A DNA stretch of 35,520 nt from an uncultured Eubacteriales bacterium (GTDB lineage: Bacteria; Bacillota; Clostridia; Peptostreptococcales; Anaerovoracaceae), in assembly GCA_902774265.1 (NCBI GenBank), contig CACYHR010000021.1, positions 1 through 35,520 of the forward strand, read 5' to 3'. The position numbers and the translations under genes are program-made. Shown here piece after piece: positions 29,867 to 35,520 of this stretch. The first letter of the stretch is position 1. Every line of letters begins with the position of its first letter. Below the pieces are notes generated by a model. The model worked only from the letters and a program-made list of their open reading frames with translations. It had not been told where the DNA came from and ran no database searches.

Positions 29867-30789
29867 TCTCCTAAATCTTCGAGAGTTTTTCTTACTGCTT
29901 CGGCAACAGCTCTGGATACATTCACGGTTACCGCATTCCCGAACTGTTTATATGCCTGTGAATCTGAGACGGGTATTATGAATGAATCTTCAAACCCTTG
30001 AAGTCGAGCGCATTCACGAGGCGTTAATCTCCGGACTTTTCCGTTCTGTGTCACATAGTTATCCTGACAAGCCCTGTGCATTTTTGCCATTGTTGCACAA
30101 AGTGGTCTTGCGACTGGAAGATCTATTTCCGATTTTGCTTTATATCCGCCTGTTCCATTAGATAAAATGGTTGGAAGAATCTTATCAGAAAGAAAATATT
30201 TAGCAGGAACATTTTGCTCGAGTCTGTCCTGCAAGGTAACTTCCAGCGGCTTCTTTTCCGGATATTCAAATTCTGCTTCAGAATTTGAGAAGCAGACAAT
30301 GTAAGTACGATTTCTCGTCTGTGGGACTCCGTAATCTGCAGAATTCAGAACATCTACAAACACTTTATACCCAAGATCATCCCTAAGTATTCTCTCGATT
30401 GTTTTAAAAGTTCGACCTCTATCATGAGTTCGTAACGCTCTGACATTTTCTAGAATAATAGCTTTTGGCTTCTCATCTTTATTAATCTTGTCTTTGATTA
30501 TCTCGGCAATTCGGAAGAACAGAGTTCCCCTAGCATCTTCAAAACCAAGCTGATCTCCCATCATACTGAATGCTTGACATGGAAATCCTCCGATTATTAC
30601 ATCGGAATCGGGAATATCTGGCAAATGGATTTGATTAATATCTCCCAAAATAATGGGATTACTATAATTAGCGGAATAGGTTTGGACTGCGTATTTATCA
30701 AAATCATTGGCCCATATAACATTGAAACCGGCATCTTCAAAACCTTTATCCAAGCCACCAATTCCACTGAATAGCGATACTACTTTCAT
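29857..30789 (-). CDS. C5 cytosine DNA methyltransferase 1
   Basis: A 310-residue methyltransferase starting MKVVSLFSGIGGLDKGFEDAG (motif I). Motif IV is VIIGGFPCQAFSMMGDQ with the catalytic Cys, motif VI is IILENVRAL, motif VIII GVPQTRNRTYIV and the end QFGNAVTVNVSRAVA. AAGGAG 6 nt before ATG 30789 sets the start; the longer frame to 30951 lacks a binding site. It is first in the operon, so DNA is modified before the restriction subunits accumulate. Confidence 0.93.
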   Translation of the reverse strand: MKVVSLFSGIGGLDKGFEDAGFNVIWANDFDKYAVQTYSANYSNPIILGDINQIHLPDIPDSDVIIGGFPCQAFSMMGDQLGFEDARGTLFFRIAEIIKDKINKDEKPKAIILENVRALRTHDRGRTFKTIERILRDDLGYKVFVDVLNSADYGVPQTRNRTYIVCFSNSEAEFEYPEKKPLEVTLQDRLEQNVPAKYFLSDKILPTILSNGTGGYKAKSEIDLPVARPLCATMAKMHRACQDNYVTQNGKVRRLTPRECARLQGFEDSFIIPVSDSQAYKQFGNAVTVNVSRAVAEAVRKTLEDLGEWE

Positions 30790-30835
30790 TGCTATCTCCT
30801 TGTTGATTTTTATTCTATAACTCCCACTCGCCTTT

Positions 30836-30864
30836 ATTACATAAAAATACAATTTGTTGATCAA
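30836..30864 (-). promoter_or_regulatory. Promoter of the restriction-modification operon
   Basis: On the minus strand TTGATC (30864-30859), 17 bp and TGTAAT (30841-30836) lie about 45 bases before the methyltransferase start. Moderate match only. Confidence 0.4.
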
Positions 30865-30944
30865 ATCCCATTCGGTCAAGAGCATATTTAATGTTGTCAT
30901 TTCTAAAATGGTTTTGATAATATCAGCAATTCTCAATCTTTTAG

Positions 30945-30980
30945 AATTCATTAATTCATAATTTATATAATTAATGAATT
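30945..30980. repeat. AT-rich inverted repeat beside the partition genes
   Basis: AATTCATTAATT (30945-30956) and AATTAATGAATT (30969-30980) form a perfect 12-bp dyad with a 12-bp spacer between the RHH partition gene and the restriction operon. It could be a terminator or a centromere-like site. Confidence 0.5.
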
Positions 30981-30987
30981 GTATATT

Positions 30988-31398
30988 TTATGAATATATT
31001 TTTTCAACTACAAGCTCTCGAAGTATTTCGGCAACAGCTTTCTTATGCTTCTTTGCATAGATAGAGAGATCCAGCTTCACATCTTCCGGAAGATAAAACA
31101 TAACAGCGGCCTGATTGTCTTCCATTTTCTTGGAAACATCTTTTTTTGACTTCTTGGATCTGCCGGATTTCCTAGCTGGACTTTTCATTTTGCCGTTGTC
31201 GTTAGACCCTACTGTGATTTTTTCTGCTGTCTCTACCAGCGGTTCTTCGGACGATCCGATGTTTTCCTGCTTTTCGCCGGATGGCAAATCATCAGGATCT
31301 GTATTGCCGAGAATAGTTTGCGTCCCCATCAGTCTGCTCTGAGCCTCCTGGACATATTTGTTAAAATTGTTGGATTTCTTTTCGTTCTTAGTTCCCAT
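30988..31398 (-). CDS. RHH-type centromere-binding partner of ParA
   Basis: A 136-residue protein: a long disordered, acidic then lysine-rich N-terminal part (residues 1-90), then a ribbon-helix-helix at the end (AAVMFYLPEDVKLDLSIYAKK then VAEILRELVVEKIYS). Type Ib plasmid partition loci pair a small ParA with such an RHH protein, whose flexible N-terminus stimulates the ATPase. The start overlaps the parA stop (ATG 31398), so the two are coupled. Confidence 0.75.
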   Translation of the reverse strand: MGTKNEKKSNNFNKYVQEAQSRLMGTQTILGNTDPDDLPSGEKQENIGSSEEPLVETAEKITVGSNDNGKMKSPARKSGRSKKSKKDVSKKMEDNQAAVMFYLPEDVKLDLSIYAKKHKKAVAEILRELVVEKIYS

Positions 31399-31982
31399 TA
31401 CTTCACCTCTATATCTTTCAAACCGAGTACGTATTCAACCGCCTCAATGAGGACTTGAATATATGCGGCAGCCTCACTCTTCTTATATTCCTTGTGATCC
31501 AATATCGAAATACCTTCCAACGCTGCTTGTGTAAAGCCTTCAGATTTGGGAATTCTGTAAAATAGGGAGTCAGGAAAAGAAGATTTGAACCATTGCTCAA
31601 ACTCTGTTGATGCACGATAGCGATTCCATTCATTGAGCACATAGAATACCGGAACTTGAATATTGTTACGTTTAATCAGCTCAATCATCGTAAGAAATGG
31701 CTGAAGATCACGTGGGGTCATCTTGGTTGGAATGATTATGAGGTCCGCATCTTTCATCCATTCAAGTAATTTTGGTTGCAATGCGCCTGGAGTATCGAGA
31801 ATTGTTATATCTGCATCCTCGTTTATTATCTGCGGATGTACTCGCCCTCCCTGCTGATCGAGATCGATCAGGGAATAACTGACTCCCTCTCTATCAAAGG
31901 CAAAGCTTATCTCGTCACAGACCAGAGTCTTGCCTACGCCGCCCTTCTGATTACAGCACAGAATAGTCTTTTTTTTATTCAT
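31398..31982 (-). CDS. parA: ParA-family partition ATPase
   Basis: A 194-residue deviant Walker ATPase: CCNQKGGVGKTLVCDEI (residues 9-25) with the signature first Lys, YSLIDLDQQGG, ITILDTPGALQPKLLEW and the later PTKMTPRDLQPFL. It lacks the N-terminal HTH of type Ia ParA proteins. It moves or positions plasmid copies with the RHH partner downstream. No strong binding site is seen: GAGAGGGTATTATG has GAGAGG 6 nt before ATG 31982. Confidence 0.9.
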   Translation of the reverse strand: MNKKKTILCCNQKGGVGKTLVCDEISFAFDREGVSYSLIDLDQQGGRVHPQIINEDADITILDTPGALQPKLLEWMKDADLIIIPTKMTPRDLQPFLTMIELIKRNNIQVPVFYVLNEWNRYRASTEFEQWFKSSFPDSLFYRIPKSEGFTQAALEGISILDHKEYKKSEAAAYIQVLIEAVEYVLGLKDIEVK

Positions 31983-31989
31983 AATACCC

Positions 31990-32100
31990 TCTCTAAATTC
32001 AAAAGTTCATAAATTATTGAATTAATAAAATATAAAATTTATAAAATATTGAATTCAAGAATTATTTATTTATATAAAAATAGAATTATTGAATTATATA
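31990..32100 (-). repeat. AT-rich repeats upstream of parA
   Basis: ATTGAATT occurs at 32016, 32048 and 32088, with inverted relatives (AATTCAA at 31996 and 32052) in a stretch made almost only of A and T. Type Ib loci carry their centromere as short repeats upstream of the ATPase gene and bind the RHH protein there, which also represses the promoter. This is the likely parS/parC and promoter region. Confidence 0.6.
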
Positions 32101-32201
32101 AGTGAAGTATATTCTTACAACGCAATGATGTCAATTAAATGTGATTCGTTGTCGCATAAACCAAACATCAACGAAATTGATTTATTATCCGCTCTCCCTA
32201 C

Positions 32202-32223
32202 ACAGCCCTCCGGGGCTGTTTTT
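32202..32223 (+). terminator. Intrinsic terminator early in the radC leader
   Basis: ACAGCCC-TCCG-GGGCTGT (32202-32219) is followed by TTTTT. It stops plus-strand transcription about 330 bases before the RadC-like gene. 32224-32554 contains further small stems (GATGGAT/ATCCATC near 32375; AGCGG-ATG-CCGCT followed by CTTTT at 32481-32497) but no gene I can support. Confidence 0.75.
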
Positions 32224-32554
32224 AGTGTGCCTCTATCACACTCTTATTTTGCGTTTTAAGGTCGATTTCACCACAGATGAGGAAATCCTTGTTTTGTACA
32301 TAAAAATCGCTCAAATCGAAAATTTTCGCCACCTGAGAGGTATCAGAAAGCACCCTTATATCCAAGCTGCTCCTGATGGATCTGTATCCATCTTTCCGGG
32401 CTGCCTGCACGAGTCTCCGCGTCATCCAATGCATACACCGCATAGGGTCGAGATGAACGGCCTGTGTCCGCCCTTGCGCCAGCGGATGCCGCTCTTTTCG
32501 TTTGCTGTCAGCCCCGGAAAAAACGCCGGGATGGGGAAGTGAAAGGAGACGAAT

Positions 32555-33007
32555 ATGTTCAGAGTCAATCGTTACGAGATGGTCGCAGAGAAGATTCAAG
32601 GGTACAACAGCGATGTAATAAACAAGTCATTCAATAATGCTGATAACGTCGCTCAATTTTTAATTTACAACCTCGATATCGGCAAATACCTGCAGGAACG
32701 CTTCCTGGTTTTTCTTCTCGACTCAAAAAATGCCGTCAGCGGACTGTTTGAAATTTCAAGGGGATCGCTGAACTACTCGCCGGTACACCCGAGAGATGTG
32801 TTCTGTCCGGCTGTGCATATGTGTGCCGCCGGTATCATCGTCGCTCATAACCATCCGAGTGGAGACCCGACGCCAAGCCGCGAGGATATAGAGGTCACGA
32901 ATCGACTTATCGAAGCCGGCAGGATCCTAAGTATCCCACTCATAGACCACGTTATAGTAGGGGATAGGTGCTGGACAAGCCTGAAATCAGAGGGCTACAT
33001 CATCTGA
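32555..33007 (+). CDS. RadC-like JAB-domain protein
   Basis: A 150-residue JAB/MPN protein of the RadC family: AAGIIVAHNHPSGDPTPSREDIEVTNRLIEAG carries the HxHPSGDxxPSxxD metal site, and IPLIDHVIVGDRCWTSLKSEG closes the domain. The upstream helix-hairpin-helix part of chromosomal RadC is missing, as in many plasmid, phage and island versions. The biochemical role of RadC is unsettled; mobile-element copies often lie near anti-defence or DNA metabolism genes. AAAGGAG 7 nt before ATG 32555 sets the start. Confidence 0.85.
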   Translation: MFRVNRYEMVAEKIQGYNSDVINKSFNNADNVAQFLIYNLDIGKYLQERFLVFLLDSKNAVSGLFEISRGSLNYSPVHPRDVFCPAVHMCAAGIIVAHNHPSGDPTPSREDIEVTNRLIEAGRILSIPLIDHVIVGDRCWTSLKSEGYII

Positions 33008-33024
33008 TATGCATATCTGCAACA

Positions 33025-33046
33025 CCCCGGGGCTCCGTCTCCGGGG
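33025..33046 (+). terminator. Hairpin after the RadC-like gene
   Basis: CCCCGG (33025-33030) and CCGGGG (33041-33046) form a 6-bp stem with a 10-nt loop just after the stop codon; no T-run follows. A third copy of GGGCATTATATAGTGC (33058-33073) comes next. Confidence 0.45.
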
Positions 33047-33058
33047 ATCACTTTCACA

Positions 33059-33400
33059 GGGCATTATATAGTGCCATTTTGTCGGTTTCATACTAAGCCC
33101 GCCCCGCGGCGGATACAGTGCTGTTCACAGTTCCGTATCCGCCGCTCCCGACCCCTGCAAGGCAGCGCATGCATCCGTATATCAGAGACGCATGCGCCCA
33201 AGATGAGGTCTTTGCAGGCAAAGACTGTATTATGCTCTTCGTTTTGCTGGAGGCTCATTCTGCCGCGGCCTGCGGATGCTGTGAAGGTCGTACCTGCTGA
33301 AGGTCTCCACCTTTTGACCCTGACGGCACAGCCTCCTTGTCCGCATTTGTATCAGCCATCAGCAAAACGCGAGAAAACCGCTGACGGAGCGGTGATTGGA
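33059..33400 (+). other. Structured leader of the 105-aa gene
   Basis: About 350 non-coding bases with GCGGCGGATAC/GTATCCGCCGC (33106-33116/33135-33145, perfect), GCGCATGC/GCATGCGC (about 33156-33197), and CTGCAA (about 33146) against TTGCAG, the latter also part of GTCTTTG-CAGG-CAAAGAC (about 33209-33226). The two uses of TTGCAG exclude each other, which is the hallmark of a switching leader. No gene is seen. Confidence 0.5.
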
Positions 33401-33414
33401 AAGGAGTCACAGCG

Positions 33415-33732
33415 ATGATGCACTATCACGACACAGTAAAAGCAATAGGTCTTGAGCTTGAAAAGAAGGGAGCTTACAGGTTTTTTGACCTCGATGAGGA
33501 GGATTATCACGACATCTACGACATCGAGTACACGCTCGACAGCGACCTCGACCTGATAGGAGCCAGGATTGCCATAGCCGTGGGCGGTCCGACTATCCAT
33601 GTCGACACCCGCACAGGAACCATATCCCTGCATCACGGCACTCAGACAGCGTACTGGTACCTCAGCGAGGAGACAAGAGACGATGTGGACAGCTATTTTC
33701 GAGAGTTATATGAGATGAGAAGGGGAGCGTGA
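33415..33732 (+). CDS. Small acidic protein, unknown
   Basis: A 105-residue strongly acidic protein (YRFFDLDEEDYHDIYDIEYT... then LDLIGARIAIAVGGPTIHVDT). No family recognised. Very acidic small plasmid proteins are sometimes DNA mimics or anti-restriction factors, but nothing specific supports that here. AAAGGAG 8 nt before ATG 33415 is a good site. A stem GGGGAGC-GTGA-GCTCCCC overlaps the stop codon. Confidence 0.62.
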   Translation: MMHYHDTVKAIGLELEKKGAYRFFDLDEEDYHDIYDIEYTLDSDLDLIGARIAIAVGGPTIHVDTRTGTISLHHGTQTAYWYLSEETRDDVDSYFRELYEMRRGA

Positions 33733-34200
33733 GCTCCCCGGAACGCGGCGCCGCTCCGGTGGTGCCTTAATTCTTATGATCCCGCCCGGTCCCGGAGCCA
33801 GTCTCTCCCACCCACCCTCCATCGAGCCTGGACACCGGAACATCCACACCCTTGGGAGCAGGATCCAGGCCTTGTCAGAGCCTTGCTCCGCTCGATGCTC
33901 GTGTCACGCAGGATATGACTGTTACGTTCCTGCACAAGTCATCCCTGCGATCCCCTCGCCGGAAAACGAAGCCTCCTCCGGAGCCTTTCTGTCTCGTATC
34001 GTCCCATAAATCAGAGCCCGTTACGGGACATCGTGTGATGTTTTCCTGCTTGCTCCAAGGAGTTTACGCGGCTCGGGGATACTCCAAAGGGTGCGGCCGG
34101 AGGCCTCTTCCTCTCTTTACGCCAAGCAGGCAAAACAAATGCCGGGGCACACAGCTAAAGCTTTATTTTTCAGGCCTTTAAGGGCAGAAAGGAAACCGTT
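33733..34200 (+). other. Structured leader of the DUF5688 gene with pseudoknot-like pairing
   Basis: CATCGAGC (33820-33827) pairs with GCTCGATG (33890-33897), enclosing GGAGCA/TGCTCC (33855-33860/33884-33889). GACAC (33831-33835) inside can pair with GTGTC (33901-33905) outside, so the two pairings cross as in an H-type pseudoknot. Further stems lie downstream. About 470 bases hold no gene. Confidence 0.45.
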
Positions 34201-35076
34201 ATGAGAACTACATTCGACAGATTCGCACAGACCGTTATCACTGAAATGAGAGCCATGCTCCCTGACTATGAGATCAGCCGCATGGATATCGTAAAACTGA
34301 ATGACATAGTCCTTCATGGTGTGACCGCAAGACATGCGGACAGCAGTTCGGCACCGACACTGTATCTCGATACAGCGTTCGAAAGCAGAGAGAGTGCCGA
34401 GGACACAGCCAAAGGTTTCGTGAACGCCATACTCAGCGCACCTGAGGCTCCGATGACAGCAGAGGATGCCGGTTCTCTGAGATTCGACAAGATCAGAGAT
34501 ATGCTGACAGCAAGGCTGATTGACACGGAACTCAATCACAGATTCCTGCAGGAGCATCCGTTCCGAGAGATAGGAGCCGGACTCGCCCTCATCGCTGAAG
34601 TCGATCTCGGGAACGGATACAGATGCGTCATAACAGACAGCCTTGCTGAGCAGTACGATATGGATGAGGTATTCGACACAGCTCTCCGCAACATGCAGAG
34701 CAGACACCCTGCGAAGATGCTGAGTCTCGCAGGCGCACTGACCGGAGAAAGCGGTAACGCGCTCGAAGGCGAAGCGGAAGCCGACCCGATGAGCATTCTG
34801 ACGAGTGACGGAGCGGAATGCTTCGGCGCTGTGGCAATAGCATACGATGATATGCCTAAGAGGATTTGGGAAGTCTTCGGAAAGGACTCTGATTATTACA
34901 TACTCCCGAGCAGTCTCCATGAGTTGATCATCGTGCAGGACACCGACAGCATAAACCTTGAGGAACTCAGGGAAATGGTCATCACTGCCAACAGGACGGT
35001 GGTAGACCCGGCAGACAGGCTGAGCGACAGCGTTTTCAAATACACCGGAGCAGACGGTCTGCACCGTGTAGCATAA
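34201..35076 (+). CDS. DUF5688-family protein
   Basis: A 291-residue protein that fits the DUF5688 family, common in Lachnospiraceae and related Clostridia and often on mobile elements. It opens MRTTFDRFAQTVITEMRAMLPDYEIS. The middle has NHRFLQEHPFREIGAGLALIAEVDLG, and the end GKDSDYYILPSSLHELIIVQD then NRTVVDPADRLSDSVFKYTG, which is the conserved C-terminal block. Function unknown. GAAAGGAAA before ATG 34201 and the terminator at 35084 delimit a single-gene unit. Confidence 0.75.
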   Translation: MRTTFDRFAQTVITEMRAMLPDYEISRMDIVKLNDIVLHGVTARHADSSSAPTLYLDTAFESRESAEDTAKGFVNAILSAPEAPMTAEDAGSLRFDKIRDMLTARLIDTELNHRFLQEHPFREIGAGLALIAEVDLGNGYRCVITDSLAEQYDMDEVFDTALRNMQSRHPAKMLSLAGALTGESGNALEGEAEADPMSILTSDGAECFGAVAIAYDDMPKRIWEVFGKDSDYYILPSSLHELIIVQDTDSINLEELREMVITANRTVVDPADRLSDSVFKYTGADGLHRVA

Positions 35077-35083
35077 CGGTAAA

Positions 35084-35117
35084 GGGCGAGGGGAGACATC
35101 CCTTCGCCCGGTTTTTT
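35084..35117 (+). terminator. Intrinsic terminator after the DUF5688 gene
   Basis: GGGCGAGGG (35084-35092) pairs with CCCTTCGCCC (35100-35109; one G-U) and is followed by GGTTTTTT. Classic intrinsic terminator. Confidence 0.88.
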
Positions 35118-35203
35118 GTGTTTCCCGCCCCGCTTGCGGACTAACAGCTGAACGCATGTTGTCCATCCAGCTCCCGCCCCAGTTGTATCAGATGATTTTC
35201 TCT

Positions 35204-35234
35204 GCTGCGAAAATAAAATTCCGGGCTGCGAAAA
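35204..35234 (+). repeat. Paired GGCTGCGAAA motifs
   Basis: GCTGCGAAAAT at 35204 and CCGGGCTGCGAAAA at 35221-35234. The stretch AAAATTCCGGGCTGCGAAA is identical to that at 21782-21800, in front of the small HTH gene. Possibly a shared regulator site. Confidence 0.55.
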
Positions 35235-35311
35235 CGCAACCTGTATGTTTCCCGCCCCTGAGATCTTTGTCATATACCGACCGATCTCTCCCAACCCTTA
35301 TTTCAGCGGAT

Positions 35312-35337
35312 ATCCTGCACAGGCAGGATCATTTTTT
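35312..35337 (+). terminator. Attenuator-like terminator in the PC4 leader
   Basis: ATCCTGC-ACAG-GCAGGAT (35312-35329) is followed by CATTTTTT. It lies about 200 bases before the start of the PC4-like gene, in its leader, so transcription would need to read through it or start later. Confidence 0.7.
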
Positions 35338-35366
35338 ATGGCGTTTTTCTTTTGCTCCAAGCCTAC

Positions 35367-35446
35367 CACAGCCGCGGCCATCCACCGTCAAGGATGAAGC
35401 ATGCACTCCGGAGAGTGTCCTTGACGGAGCCGCTTGCTGTGCCTTT
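35367..35446 (+). promoter_or_regulatory. Long multi-segment hairpin in the PC4 leader
   Basis: CACAGC/GCTGTG (35367/35436), GCGGC/GCCGC (35374/35429), GTCAAGGA/TCCTTGAC (35387/35418) and CACTC-CGGA-GAGTG (35404/35413) stack into one 75-nt stem with small internal loops, followed by CCTTTT. It could be a second attenuator or a protein-binding RNA. A small GGTGC/GCACC stem follows before the ribosome binding site. Confidence 0.6.
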
Positions 35447-35520
35447 TGGCAGTCGCAAAGAAAAACAACAGAGTGGTGCAGCAAAAGCACCGGAATGAAA
35501 GGAGCTAGATATGGCAGCTA

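Noticed and set aside
22409-30789. Methyl-dependent McrBC restriction with unrelated methyltransferases
   Set aside because: A methyl-dependent nuclease next to two active C5 methyltransferases in one operon would attack its own host; the LlaJI-type reading is consistent.
32222-32599. 125-residue minus-strand frame overlapping the radC start
   Set aside because: No binding site, antisense to the start of a clear RadC-like gene, and across a terminator stem; a shadow frame.
1-35520. Prophage or phage-plasmid
   Set aside because: No capsid, portal, terminase, tail or lysis genes; replication, mobilization and partition genes are those of a plasmid.

Overview
The window is one complete circular plasmid. 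Its last 74 bases repeat its first 74 exactly, so the molecule closes at about 35,446 bp and the gene at 65-301 is intact across the join. Strong AGGAGG-type ribosome binding sites, a Rep_3/iteron replicon, a MobV relaxase, a DUF5688 protein and secreted proteins with CxxC repeats and lysine-rich FN3-like ends point to a Bacillota host, most likely a gut or rumen Clostridia. I see no rRNA, tRNA or CRISPR. There is also no type IV secretion channel, so the plasmid should be mobilizable but not self-transmissible.

Layout. 65-3129 (+): PC4-like ssDNA-binding protein and a large secreted CAP-domain protein. 6535-3188 (-): a run of very small helical proteins, split by an IS110-family element. 6817-7809: iteron origin and rep. 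11923-7850 (-): mobilization block of an RHH protein, an unknown protein, a strongly structured non-coding region of about 460 bp, the MobV relaxase and a VirD4-like coupling protein. 12099-17230 (+): AEP-type primase, Pif1-like helicase and two unknown genes; three of these four follow a related promoter and attenuator leader. 17449-18127: res site and serine resolvase. 18124-20461: mobile-element debris and cargo (group II intron 3' remnant, secreted FN3 protein, 255-bp MITE-like element, frame-broken tyrosine recombinase). 20617-22266: DUF4428/SHOCT protein and a small coiled-coil HTH regulator. 30789-22409 (-): an AT-rich defence island with two C5 DNA methyltransferases, McrB-like and McrC-like subunits, Vsr and a HEPN-like protein, interrupted between mcrC and vsr by an IS4-family element. 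31982-30988 (-): ParA and an RHH partner. 32555-35076 (+): RadC-like JAB protein, a small acidic protein and a DUF5688 protein, each behind a long structured leader.

How it fits together. Iteron-bound Rep starts replication, with the primase and helicase as likely accessory replication proteins. ParA and the RHH protein partition the plasmid and the resolvase resolves multimers. The relaxase and coupling protein hand DNA to a resident conjugation channel. The methyltransferase/McrBC operon resembles the LlaJI type of restriction-modification, with Vsr repairing the T:G mismatches that 5mC deamination creates.

The most interesting unexplained feature is RNA-level control. Three leaders (12099-12229, 13675-13803, 16247-16375) share a roughly 30-nt core, a flanking stem whose base pairs differ between copies but stay complementary, and an intrinsic terminator that an upstream strand can disarm. 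Other plus-strand genes have unrelated but also highly structured leaders. A second unexplained feature is the inverted-repeat-packed region upstream of the relaxase, a candidate oriT or structured RNA.
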